Below are positions 34,361 through 45,961 of a stretch of 64,000 nt of DNA, one piece after another. The translations under genes and the position numbers were made by a program. The stretch's first letter is position 1. Each line of letters starts with the position of its first letter. Source of the stretch: Ptychodera flava (taxonomy: Eukaryota; Hemichordata; Enteropneusta; Ptychoderidae); the NCBI RefSeq assembly GCF_041260155.1, contig NC_091932.1:12209441-12273440 (forward strand), given 5' to 3'. Below the pieces are notes generated by a model. That model ran no database searches. It was not told the DNA's origin and saw only the letters and a program-made list of their open reading frames with translations.

Positions 34361-34880
34361 GCAGCAAAACTTGCCTACGTTCTCGAGATGACAGCTGCAG
34401 TAAATTGTGGAGTCTAGAAGAATATCAGATAACGTTGCTTCGTGGTACTTACTGTCACAACTTTGTGGTTTCTGGTGGCTGGGGCACTTTTGTTAGGCTT
34501 CGTGCATGATCGGCAGAAATCTAAACTACAATGAAGGAATGTGGGAAATGGCATTTTCTTCACAACCTTCACAGAGCCAAGGTTTCTCAAAACGACTGGA
34601 AATTATTTGATATACGATATTGAGCAGAGATCTGATAAAAACCTACTTTTCAACTGCTTAACCCAATCAACAGACAGCGGAAATGGCGTCTTACAAGTAC
34701 GACGAACCATTGCTGTTGCCTTTCCCACAAATGTCGCCATACGCCCCCACAAATTATATGATGGCATGGTGGCATCCTAGGATTTTTGTGCTGTTCACAA
34801 CAGATTACACAGGACATGAAATCTTAACCAATTTTATTAAGAACTTTCTGCGAGTAGGGACGGGCTAGGCAACGCCGACA
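34360..34880 (-). pseudogene. TRIM-NHL pseudogene P3 (RING to B-box 2)
   Basis: Decayed 5' part of a TRIM gene: RING near 34690-34850, linker near 34600-34680, B-box 1 near 34470-34570 and the start of B-box 2 near 34370-34420. Its end toward the old start (GGGACGGGCTAGGCAACG) no longer shows a clean ATG and acceptor. The RING/linker (CAATCAACAGACAGCGG) resembles gene 4, while the segment between the B-boxes (GAATATCAGATAACGTTGC) resembles gene 2. Coiled coil, filamin and NHL parts are missing and the frame is broken repeatedly. Confidence 0.85.
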
Positions 34881-34919
34881 ATGTACATTATGAGCAAGTA
34901 TATACAGAACAGTTAGCTC

Positions 34920-35460
34920 AAAAGCTTGTGATGCAAAACAAATATATACTTACACATTGACAATATTTATATCTACAGGAAACAACGAGCAGAAACTTAA
35001 TTCATTGTAATCTCTGTTAGTTATTGTGTGTTTTTTATGAGTATATTACTTGTTTTCTGGTTTGTGTATTGCAACGTACAGCCCTCTTAAAATCTTAAAC
35101 TAATTAAGTTATCGTGTGTTTTCCAATCATTCACATCTTCGTGCTAGGTTAAAAAATTTTATAATGGCTACAAACACAATATTGTTTAGGGCTATATCAT
35201 CAAATCATCCATACTATTGACCCTAGCAGCTAACCAACACTAGATAATGCCTTCCCCTCAAGATCCGGGGGGTGGAGGTACTCCCTATATTTGCCTAGTC
35301 ATGGTGTGTCGCCCCAGCATTCAACGTACGTTTTCATCCTTCCGCATCAAAATGCCCGAAATCCTGAATCGTCACTGGACACAATTTTTCGGCCTTGGAG
35401 AAGATGGTTGATTGCTTAGACAACTTCAAAATTGACAAATTTCCAGTGTGAGCGAACGTA
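34920..35460 (-). repeat. Graveyard unit C
   Basis: Third copy of the A/B segment: ATTTATATCTACAGGAAAC, TTATGAGTATATTACTTG, AGATAATGCCTTCCCC, CCAGCATTCAACG and AAAATTGACA. No RING remnant follows it. Confidence 0.65.
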
Positions 35461-36938
35461 AGTACACAATTACATAACACGATCTTCTCCTCTGCCAAAA
35501 ACTGTGGCATCTACGCTATAACAGACTTCATGAAGAAGGCGAATAAGCTTTATAGCTGTTCATAACATTGAAGGCGGTTTCCATTATCGTTCAAATGTTT
35601 TAAAGCAATATATTCGACGAAGTTTTGGGTCGAAAGTTCAGTCAAATACGATGTTTTGTACGGCGGCGTGCACCATATTGTTTGAACGAATGCAGCCGAA
35701 ATTTAGGGTCTCTGCATTGATTAATTAATTATTGTTAGAGAGGGAACATCATTATTTCTACGTCATGCAGTATCTTGTTAAAATGAAACATGAACTTGGA
35801 AGAGGGCCGCATTCCTTGTTTCCGTCCTCATAGTTTTTCAACAACGTACCAACTGGGGAAAAGCACATTAGTTTAGAAACACAGTCATGGGTATGCCACA
35901 TAACTAACTTCGTAGCTGCTTTATCTGTCTCTGCCATTGAAGTTAAAGTTATGTGAAAGTAGTTTTGAAAATGTTATCAACTTTCCTCTTGCAGTAGACG
36001 ATTAAATTATTTGCAGCGTTCCCTTCCCGTTTTGGGGTATGATGCAATAAACGAAATGTTGTTGACAACTGTTTCACAAACAGCATAGCAATATTCTGAG
36101 TGGGGGTGGGGGGACGGGGTTCTAATTATGTAGTAAGCTCTTGAACGTGGATAATGAGGATTAGAGTTAAATTTTGCAGGACTGATTGGTGGAGCTGTCT
36201 GTGACAAAGATTATTCTGTGTGTAGTGAAAAAGACAGAGACAGTGAATCTACTGGTCCAAACACTACCATTAGGGCTATGTTGACCTCCAGCTACTACTG
36301 CATTAACTAGTAAAACCACTACCACTTTAAGTATCAGGGGTAGAGCGCCGACAGTGAGCGGTTGGATCTGACCACACATATGCTACGTGAAATATAGGTA
36401 CTAAAGCATGCAGATCAACCTGTGCTGTGATATATCTGACTTTGACAGATAATTATAAAATGATTGTCTTTGATTGGTTAAAGATAAGTCATACGAGAAA
36501 CAATGGGAACGAGGGGGTAATACAGGATGTTTGGAAGAAACTGGCGAGATTGCAATCCAAATATATCGCCAAGGAATTAAAGTGTCTATTTTACTCAATA
36601 TTGTTCAACTCAAAATGGCGGCGGCAGTTTCACTTTTAAAAGCCATAAGTGTGTAGATGTCATCCGCCACACATGACATTGATATTTCCTCTACATTCCT
36701 TTTTATTGAAGAGAACGAATATCAAAAACTTACTTGCGCAGAAATGAGACACCGTCTTGTAAGAAGTTCAGTCTCATATTGTAAATCAGCTTGATACAGT
36801 AAAATATCATGTTATAGTGGGTTAAAGTATAAAAATGTATCATGCATCATAGATGTAAAACTAGTCATATCGCTTCGTTCATAAAGCTGTCGACGCTGCT
36901 CATCAAAATAAACTTTTCTGTAATAAAGTAGTACTTAC
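35461..36938 (-). other. Former 5' intron sequence upstream of P3
   Basis: No gene seen. The last part shares landmarks with the introns of genes 2 and 3 (TGATTGTCTTTGATTGG near 36460 versus 53160; AAGTAGTACTTACC at the donor). This suggests it was the 5' intron of the gene that became P3. Confidence 0.5.
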
Positions 36939-37116
36939 CTTATATCGTTGCCTGTCAAAATGTTACATCAATACCAAAGAATGTCACTTCATCGCAGGTT
37001 GAATGTAAAACACTTTAGATTCAGCTTCGGTTTGGTGGTGTAACTGTTACGTTAAGTCAACAGTGAAATTCGCCACTAACATTCCAGCTAAATATAACTG
37101 AAATTCAATGACGTCA
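36939..37116 (-). promoter_or_regulatory. Orphan promoter and exon 1 module, type B
   Basis: Minus strand: a perfect CRE TGACGTCA at 37109-37116, a TATA-like GTTATATTTAG at 37088-37098, then a leader ending GATATAAG followed by GTAAGTAC, a strong donor with GT at 36937-36938. The nearest coding sequence downstream is the decayed copy P3, so this promoter has lost its gene. Beyond the CRE it shares AATCAGTATTTCA, and inside it AACTGAAATT, with the gene 4 module. Whether it still fires is unknown. Confidence 0.6.
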
Positions 37117-39622
37117 TAGTTTCACGTGTGTTAATCAGTATTTCAGGTTGTTTAAGAGTATGCTTTTAATGGCAATATCTCTTCACGGTTATCATGCATT
37201 TTAATCGCTTTCCCTATATGCTTATCACAAAAGGCATAACTCCTAAAAGTGAATGAATCACGTTACCGATCAATGGCGACAAAACATATTCCTTAACTAC
37301 ATTTAGGTATAACAATAAAACTACCGCGGATTATAAAAATAGCCGGATTTTCCATTAAATGATATACATCCGGGATTTTGTGTCGGATATAACCGACAAT
37401 GAGGTGTGCAGAATATGATAGAGCACAGATTTGTGAATTATATTTTACTGAATGTGACAGAAATTAGAACGCAAAACGACTATCTCTGCAAAGATCAAAT
37501 CTTGTGCAGTGAAAAAGTGCCTGTTTCTTGAAGCACTCTGTGTAACTTGAAAACAGACACGCCCGAATATCAGAATGAAGAAATCCCAAAAGCCTTTTTT
37601 ATAATTTCAATGCCTTATATTTAAATGTCCAATAGTTACTTCCGCATAGAAAATCAAATGCATGCATGCATTACAGTCAGGCAAGCTTACGACTTCCCCC
37701 TTAAAAGGAATATGTTGTGGGCTTGGTTTCGTTTGATTAGGTGAGAGGAAGTTTAATATAAACATTGACAACAATATCTAGTTACGGACAACCCAAACTT
37801 CAATTATACTGTACCGAGGTTCTAATCGAAAAACAGCTCAGACAAAAATCAAAAGTAACAAAATGTAATTACCATGCTAAAACAAAGACGTCATATAATC
37901 GCATCAGATCCGATCTTGAAAGTGTTCAGTGTTAGGGTAAGGTAAGGCTAGGTTACAGAACTATTCTAAAGGAAACCAGCTGGAAAGGAACCTTTAAGGA
38001 AGCTTGTTCTTCCTTCTAATATATTCATAAACTATCAGAAACTAACACAGAAAATAACCTGTATACATATCGGGTGTACAGCAGGATTACTTCATACAAC
38101 AGTTTTCGGCAATAACAGAGAAGAATGTGTACGTTTTAAACAATTTCCGTATGGCACACTCACGACGGTTTTGTTTACACACTGGTACGTCATATAAAGA
38201 CGTCCCTACCTTAAAGCGGGGCTTTTAAAATTTTGGCTAAAACATAATTTTAAAGGCAACTGGAATTTCAATTTTTCAATATAAAGGTAAGACGCTAGAT
38301 ACACGTATTTGTCATTTGTCAGTCGCTATGCCCATTCTATTTCTCTGAAAAACATTTTTAACGGAAAAACCTGATGTGAATCACTTGCTTAATTAAAAGT
38401 ATTATGATGACAAAATGGACGACAAAAGAGTGTAAACAACTGGAGCAAATTCTGTACGGTAAACATTTACAAATTTCAAAACCAAAGTATCGTAGCCTAT
38501 TTATCCTGTGTTTTCTTTGTGCTTTGTTCAGTGTATCATGATGGATTTTCGATCTGCTCCGTCTACCTTGTGTGATTATCTAATATTTGGATTGTCAGCA
38601 AAATTGATCTTGGTGTAAGATGCAATTTATTATTCACGGCTATTACAAGTCCGGAGAAGTATTCATTTGTGAAAAATGTAACGTTTCTTGTACAGCAACA
38701 GCCATGTAAGTCGCATAATAATATAATAATATATATCAGAGGTCGTACATTACAGGGACTAAGATACAGTCAATTGATACATGTATAAAAGATTCAAAAA
38801 TGTTAAAACATTCGGGTAACTTAGTTTTGGGTTGTAATAAAGAGTAACAAAGCTAGCAAGAAAATCATCTTATAGTTAATCGCACAGTTAGTTAGATACA
38901 TTCTACGATTACAATTCATTAAATACTTAACACGTTATTGTGAATATTTCACACTCCACAATTTACAGTTACATAATATTCCCATAAACAGAGAGCATTT
39001 TTCCTAATTCAATCGTAGAATAGATAGTAAACATTACATCTCAATTACTGATTCCATATAGAGAATCCAGTTTCTCAATTTCAAGGATATAATACTTTCT
39101 ATGTGGGCTTTATGTGGGCTTTATATACAAAGGTTATGAACATCTCCCAATAAAATGTCGCCAAGGTTTCAACCGTTATGCTTACACAGTGTAACGTGTA
39201 GATAAATGTTGCTCTGCTTGTAATTATTGATTAAGTCTTTTGTTACCGTTGTTGTGTAGCTGTTGTGTTACTGAAAAGGAATCATCCCTGTAAATTTAAA
39301 CTTTGTAGCATTAGGCATACATGTATTTCGTTGTGGAGTGCCTCTGTAGGTTCAAGTAATAAGGTGATGTTCAGTTCACGATCCATCTGGACCAATTTAT
39401 AAATTCAGGATTCATGCTCATTACCATTGATACCACGCAAAAATATTCCTTGTTTTGTATCAACATGTAAAATATTCAGCAGTTAAACCAGTGGCGTCAA
39501 TATATAAATTGTGTTCTTCTCAAGCGCATGTATAGTTTCGTCCGTTCACCATTTGCAGGTTGTGATGTAGACGGTATTTCACTTAGTTGTTTTAAGTCTG
39601 TGAATTAGGTAGTATTTCACCA
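37117..39622. repeat. Distal promoter flank and intergenic array sequence
   Basis: Holds the duplicated flank (CCGGATTTTCCATTAAATG near 37344; TTGTGGGCTTGGTTTCG near 37713), then conserved block copy 2 (38400-38750), then the probable 3' flank of gene 2 from about 39230. No other gene seen. Confidence 0.5.
38400..38750 (+). repeat. Array-linked conserved block (copy 2)
   Basis: Matches 4260-4660 and 55830-56030: GTATTATGATGACAAAATGG at the start, TTTCAAAACCAAAG near 38475, TGCAATTTATTATTCAC near 38620, and GTAAGTCGCATA near 38707 where the other copies have the donor-like GGTAAGTTRCATA. It ends with ATATATCAGAGG, shared with the copy near 56010. Confidence 0.5.
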
Positions 39623-41866
39623 TTATTGCGCAAAGACTTTAATGCAATCATTGTCGTGGTCAACCACTGCCACTCTGCAGGGATCTGTGTTAATCAGAGC
39701 GACACCATATGGTGAACGTAGTCCGTCCTTATCGCCGTCGATACGACATACGAATATGCCGTTGCTGGTGAATTTCTGAACACGTCCGTTTTTGAGCTCA
39801 GCAATGTACAGGTAACCACGCCAATCAATTGCAATACCCAAAGGCCCACATAGCATACCGTTTTCTGTGCCACAGCTTCCGATCGAATACAGAAACGTGC
39901 CGTCTATGCTGATCACCAAAATTCGGTTGTTGTCGTAATCGGATATAAATGCCTCTCCCTGTCGATTTATAGCTATAAATGCAGGTCCTCTGAAATGTCC
40001 TCCCTTAGTGCCATACTTTCCGATAGATTTTATGTGTTTGCCATCCTGTGTAAATTTCCGGACACAGTGGCTGTTTTCCTTGTCTGTTCCTGCAACCAAT
40101 CCATCCCAGTCAGTGACATAGACGCTGCCATCTAGAGGACTGATTGCAATTCCATAGGCGTACTTCAGATCCTCCTGACCAAATAATCGACATAATTGTC
40201 CATTCTCATCACTTACAATCACTCGATTGTTTCCTACGTCTGTCATGAAGTATTCATCATCTGTTGATATTGCTATACTGCATGGTTTGATTGGGTTCTT
40301 GAACGACATGAACGTAAAGGCTGATTTGAAATTTCCATCTTTGTCAATTATTTGTGCCCTGTTGTTGTTTGTGTCGCATGTGACCAACTTACCGTGTCTG
40401 TTAGTGGCTATACCAGATGGACCACTAAACTGACACTCTTCTTTGCCTTTTGTACCGATATCTGTAATGAATCCTTTCATTACTAGAATATCAAAAGGTG
40501 CTCCTGGTACTTCTCGTCCAGCAATTGCTACTGTCACTCGATATGTGCCTTCTACTCGGCCATGTACTGTAACCCTGTGTGTTCCATCTCTATTGTCAAA
40601 GACACTGAGGTCTTCCCACGGATCCTCTCCTTTTGCTAACTTTGCCGTTACTTCTTCATAGGATATGACCAATTTTCCTGTGCTGTCCCTAGTCTTAATG
40701 ATGAGGTCAACTGAGCCGCCAGTAAACAGCTGTTTCGGTATATTTTCAAGTGAACAGTGCAGTACACTCACTTTTGATTGCAGCATTCCCAGCATACCAC
40801 CCTCTCCAATACTACTCTTGGCCTTGAATTTGACAATGTCTGGAGGTTTTGGGGGTTTGGTTTCTGTCTTGACCAATTTTTCGATGCAGTTCACCATCTC
40901 TTCCTTGGAAGACAGGAGCTGTGTTACACTTCCATGCGTTATCACAGTCTCTATATGGCTGCATAAACTGGAGATGGTGCCTTGTTTGAATTCGAAGTCA
41001 TAACATCGCATCTCTGCTGTTTTTAATTTTGAAGCATAATCTGCCTTTAACTCTTCAACCAATCTGTGCTGTTCCCTTCTGATCATTGTGATCATTTCAT
41101 CTGTTGTCCGTCTTATCCTCTGTTCTTCTTCATGGCAGTGTTTTGTCAGCTTGTCTCTGTTGTCGCCTGCCACAGATTTACATATCCTATACCTTGTTTC
41201 TTTGATTTTCATCTTCTTCAATATTTCTCCCAACTTCTTGGTGTAATCGTCAGCTGCATCCTGCAGCTTTCTATAGGAACAGTTGGGAACGCGATGTTCT
41301 AGGACAGCGCATTCTAAACAGATGGGAACTTGACATGTGTCGCAGAAAAACTTGACCGCGTTCTCTGGATGACTGCTGCAGTAAACTGTTGAGTCTAGCC
41401 GAATATCAGACAACATTGCTTCGCGGTACTCACCGTATGTTACAACTTTGTGGTTCCTGGTGGCTGGGACAGTCTTGTGAGGCTTCGTGCATGATTGGCA
41501 GAAATCTAATCCACAATCAACACATCTGTGAGAGACGACATTTTCTTGGCAACCTTCACAGACTCCGGGTATATCTTTATGACCAGGCATTCCTTGACTA
41601 AAGATATCGAGCAGCGAGCTGATGAAAAAGCTAGTTTTCAACTCGTTTACTCTGCCATGAGATAGTTGACACGACGTTTTACAAGTAGGACAAACCAGCT
41701 CTGTTGCATTTCTCGAAAGTTTAACTAGACACTCCCCACAAAATGTGTGATGGCACGGCAGGATCTTGGGACTCTTGTACTGTTCGCGACAGATGGCACA
41801 GGACAGGAAATCTTCACCAATTTTTCTGAGAACTTTTATTGAATTGGCACGTGTTAGCTTTGCCAT
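39623..41866 (-). CDS. TRIM-NHL protein 2 (TRIM2/3-like E3 ubiquitin ligase)
   Basis: 747 residues in one coding exon, with domain positions matching gene 1: RING C23-C62 complete, B-box 1 C103-H139, B-box 2 from C163, coiled coil about 205-335, filamin repeat about 365-465, and six NHL blades to the end (IKVFAQ). Oddity: the last zinc ligand of B-box 2, His198 in the paralogues (CSHRK), is Tyr here (CSYRK). This may loosen that zinc site. The ATG at 41866 has a strong Kozak context (ACCATGG); an upstream in-frame ATG at 41911 lies beyond the acceptor at 41889/41890 and was rejected. The segment between the B-boxes (141-160) differs most among paralogues. Probably a cytoplasmic ubiquitin ligase, substrate unknown. 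Confidence 0.95.
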   Translation of the reverse strand: MAKLTRANSIKVLRKIGEDFLSCAICREQYKSPKILPCHHTFCGECLVKLSRNATELVCPTCKTSCQLSHGRVNELKTSFFISSLLDIFSQGMPGHKDIPGVCEGCQENVVSHRCVDCGLDFCQSCTKPHKTVPATRNHKVVTYGEYREAMLSDIRLDSTVYCSSHPENAVKFFCDTCQVPICLECAVLEHRVPNCSYRKLQDAADDYTKKLGEILKKMKIKETRYRICKSVAGDNRDKLTKHCHEEEQRIRRTTDEMITMIRREQHRLVEELKADYASKLKTAEMRCYDFEFKQGTISSLCSHIETVITHGSVTQLLSSKEEMVNCIEKLVKTETKPPKPPDIVKFKAKSSIGEGGMLGMLQSKVSVLHCSLENIPKQLFTGGSVDLIIKTRDSTGKLVISYEEVTAKLAKGEDPWEDLSVFDNRDGTHRVTVHGRVEGTYRVTVAIAGREVPGAPFDILVMKGFITDIGTKGKEECQFSGPSGIATNRHGKLVTCDTNNNRAQIIDKDGNFKSAFTFMSFKNPIKPCSIAISTDDEYFMTDVGNNRVIVSDENGQLCRLFGQEDLKYAYGIAISPLDGSVYVTDWDGLVAGTDKENSHCVRKFTQDGKHIKSIGKYGTKGGHFRGPAFIAINRQGEAFISDYDNNRILVISIDGTFLYSIGSCGTENGMLCGPLGIAIDWRGYLYIAELKNGRVQKFTSNGIFVCRIDGDKDGLRSPYGVALINTDPCRVAVVDHDNDCIKVFAQ

Positions 41867-44800
41867 GGTGTGAATTGAAGGTACGACCGCTGCATAAAAG
41901 AATGAAGACAAGAATTTGTTTTGAAAGATTTGTTCACTTTACTTTCAAAATTGCATTTTCGAAAAATATAACGAAGTATTGTTTTATTGCTCTAACATTT
42001 GCAATGTAAAACGACGAAGGAGTAGAATCAGGACAATAGACAATGATACACGACACTTTACGAGATCTTTCTTTTAATGACCTTTGCAGTTTGTACCCTT
42101 TACTCATATTTCCTCAGTCCACCAGAGTATATGATATACAAGACAGGTCAGTCGTTCAGTTTCTTCAGTTATACGGACAACAAAAACATCGGTGAAGTAT
42201 CTACTCGTGTACAGATACTTCACCGTCAAAAATGGTCAAAATTGACCTGTTCTCCTTGATTTACACAACAAGAAGCCGGCTGGCACAGTATTGAACGAAG
42301 TACTGTGCCAGATAGCGAGACGAGTATGTAAGCGCCGATATCTAATTGCTTCTATATTAGACACTGTTAATACAATTTTTCACAAACTATACTTCTGTTT
42401 GAATTTTCTTATGAACATTTTCGGGAAAGCTAGAGAGGCGAATATGTTACACCGAACATATCCAAAAAACGCTGAATAGTAAGCCCAAAATTACAATTTA
42501 AATCGTTGTTTTTGACATTTATCATTAACAGAAGTCGTTTTCTTCCGTGAAGACTGATGAATAATCGTCTTGTAAAAGGTTTTGGTCCGAGAGCTCTTAG
42601 AGTTAAAACAATGACGATGCTGTCCTCATACTTAAAAGGTACATTTTTTGTAACTTTTGCCATAGTTTACTTTAATTTTGTTGTGTTTGTAAAACGTAAT
42701 TTCAACATTTTTTCTTTAAAACATGAAATTTCCTAGGCGTACGGAAATACCTAGTATTCAGTTTGTCTACACAGTAGGTACATGTTTAATGTATTGCGTT
42801 ATTGTTGAGGCATGAACATATTAGCCCGGACTAGAATTGATTTGTCAATAATAACTTTGCATAAAGTGTGCAATGAGGTTTTTTGCTTCTTATATCAAAT
42901 ATTTTAGGGAAGGGACTCGGAAATTTACAATAATTCACTGTGAAGATAGCAGCCTGCAATTTACATATTTGGCATAAGACTACTAATTATCCATAATTCT
43001 CTTTGATTTACAGCCTTGAAAATGTCCAATCCGAGATGTTGTCATGTAGAACAAAAAATATAATGAAATATTGTAACAGTTAATCTACTGGGCAGGATCC
43101 CCTTAAGGATTTAAAAGATGAGGAATGCAATGCAATGATAGGAATTGTCGGAACAGTTCTAAGCTGTACAATTTGTGAATCTTACACGATTTGATATATT
43201 CTTCTTAATGTGAAATACATAATTCTTTACATCTTGTTCATATGACCTTGTGTCATTGTTTTTCAGCGACGTACGTTTTCGAAAAAGCAATGTTGTTTAT
43301 GTTTTATAGACGATTTGTATTTTTGTCATCCCTACCGATGTCCAACATGTCATTCTGTTAGAGTGTACCAGATTCTGTTTTAACATATTACATCGATTAT
43401 AGCAGCTGTCGAGTAGCCAACGCACATACACATACCATACGCTAGCCACCTTAACCTGTTATTTGCAAGGATCGACATTCATTGACTGAAGCATGCTCGG
43501 TTTTTCTTCTTGTACCATTGCATTGGGTCGCATGTGGAATGATTTCGAACCATGTTATCAATTTGCGCTAAAATTCAGCAACTATGGCGCACAAACCACG
43601 AGATAGAGAGCTTTGGTGTTGAAGCGAAAACGGTACGACTTCAATCACATCGTTGAATTTACAGGAACAATTGCCGAAACTTTATTTATGTATGTTTGAT
43701 GTAGCTTTGGTTATGCTGTCTTTTTTATTTGGGTAGCCTATTTACAAATGTTAATCTGTGTAAAAGACCGTTATCTGATAATTGACGCGCGGGTGATATT
43801 ACTGAAAAATATGTATGCATTTGGGCTAAGTAAATGGAATCTATAGAATTGTCATTTTTTCTTATTCATATTTGTCATAACAAGGGAGTATAAGTCTGAA
43901 CGTGCTGTAAATAAATTCGATGAAAAGGCATGCAGATATCAGATAGACGTATGCGATTGTGTAACAACAGACTTGAGAAATTCTTCTCTTCAAAATTCTC
44001 TTCTGGGAAAGACTGCAAATCTCAAACCAAGCACAACCCCTGTCAAGTGACAATAGTGTAGGTCTTTGCATATTGTCCTCTGAATGGAAAATATATGTTC
44101 TAATGAGAGCCCTTTGAACTATAATATGGCAAGGCGAGTATGGATGACCACATGACAGACCATACGATATGAGCTTTACTTTGGAAATAGAGCCTATGTA
44201 CACAAAATATTTAGGAATATATCTAGCTTACAGGTTGTCCTATATACTAAACCCACATTCAAAAATTCCCTGTATCGAAACTTACTCAAAATGCCCTTCA
44301 TCTTCACCTGACATAGTTGTTAGATAACATTGATTCAAGATTTAGACAACAGCAAAATATACTCAAATTTCCAGTTTGAACAATAGTAAATAAATAACTG
44401 CTCGATAACATAATCCGTAAGGTTCTAAAAGATGCAACAGAAACCATACGTAACTGACCTCATGAACAAGGCTGATTCATTTTACACCTCCTCTATTCTA
44501 CAAACTTATCATGTTATTAAGCCTAGTAACATAACTTCTAAGACCGAAATATAGTTGCACTCCCGTTTGTCATTAACTATCAGATGTACAGTCTGAACAG
44601 TTTGCCATTGTTGGATCAAGCGATTGATTGTGCTCTACTCCAAGAAGTTTCGGGTCAAATATTCAACCACACTTTACAAATTTATTGAGACAACGTGCAC
44701 AAATATTCCCTGAATGAATGCTGCCTTAATCTGTGGTTGTTATACTCATAATTACATTTCATTAAAGGCAGCAAATGCATAGCTTTCCCACATTATGCAC

Positions 44801-45792
44801 CACGTTCTCAAACTTAGCCATGAACTGAGATGACTTCGATGCTGCATTATGAGTGTGTATATTGCAAAAAATATTTTTCAACATTTCTTTTTACAAAGTG
44901 ACGCTACTACAGTGTGTAGTATTCGTCGATTTTGTTGCCCACTAGAGTAAGCTGTAATTCTGACAATGACCAAGATGTGTTTTTAATTTTTTGTGATAAA
45001 GGTTTTTGCGGCTTTCAAGTGAAGGAGATAGAGAAGGGGGCTCTAATTCTTCAAACTCTACCGTCACAGACACTTTTGCCTAGTGGTGCAATAAGTGGTA
45101 AACCACTACCAATGTATTCGTGTTATTGTTGGTGATAAGACAGTTCCAGTAGTTTGCGGTGGGATCTGAGCATACATATTGGCCAATGACATGTGCACAC
45201 ATGTCACATACTTAAGTATAGAATTAACCTTACTCTGTGAAAAGGCTTATTTTGGTGGAAATGTATAAAATAGACTGTATCTAATTGGTTAAAGATGCGT
45301 CGCTTCAGACAGAGTGAGAACAATACGTAAACACAAGATACCAGAAAGAATCCAAAAAGATAGCGACCTGGCTTCAGTGTCAAATGATTAACGTGCATCT
45401 ATATTGTGAACTCGTCCTAAACTTAAAATGATAGCAATAAATTTACTTGTAAAACTTGTTTAGTCTGCGTACATATGATACTCAAGACGTTAAATCAAGA
45501 TCTTCTGGCTTAAAAATATCTTTGTCTTGCAGGAAATAAAAAAAAAAGATAAAAACAGCAGAAAAGGCAGATCTGGTTACTTTAAATCGATAAGGGCAGA
45601 GGGGAGAAACGGGTAATTCTCTTCTTTGGTCATAAAGAGTAAATGCAACTAGTGCAAATGATGGTCTGGTGGGTTTTAGTGTCAAAGTGTGTCACCAAAA
45701 CGATGTCAAAATACCATTAGCTGCATGGTTCCATTTATATCACCGACTCTACACATTAAAGCAAGTTTTTCTGTAAAAAAGTAGTGCATTAC
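41867..45792 (-). other. 5' UTR junction and inferred intron of gene 2
   Basis: The acceptor on the minus strand is TCATTCTTTTATGCAG followed by CGGTCGTAC, exon from 41889, 23 nt before the ATG. The intron to the donor at 45791-45792 is about 3.9 kb. Its landmarks near 42985 and 45240-45380 are shared with the introns of genes 1 and 3. Frames at 42077-42663, 43862-44203 and 44932-45398 show no known domain and are not called. Confidence 0.6.
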
Positions 45793-45961
45793 CTGACTTC
45801 TGCGCTGGTCAAAATGCTGCACCAATACCAAACAATGTTGTCTTGTCGCATGAAAAACTTATAGTTTCAGCTTACGTTATGTGGTGTTTGGTGCAAGGTA
45901 GAGTTAACATTGATATTTTCACCCAGTTCCTGGCTAGATAAAACCTAATCGTGCGACGTCA
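45793..45961 (-). promoter_or_regulatory. Promoter and exon 1 module, type A, for gene 2
   Basis: Minus strand: CRE-like TGACGTCG at 45954-45961, TATA-like GGTTTTATCTAG at 45934-45945, then a leader ending GCAGAAGTCAG followed by GTAATG (GT at 45791-45792). The leader also carries GGTATTGGTGCAGCATTTTG, close to the leaders of the 24.0 and 36.9 kb modules. CRE-to-donor distance is about 170 bp. Confidence 0.65.
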
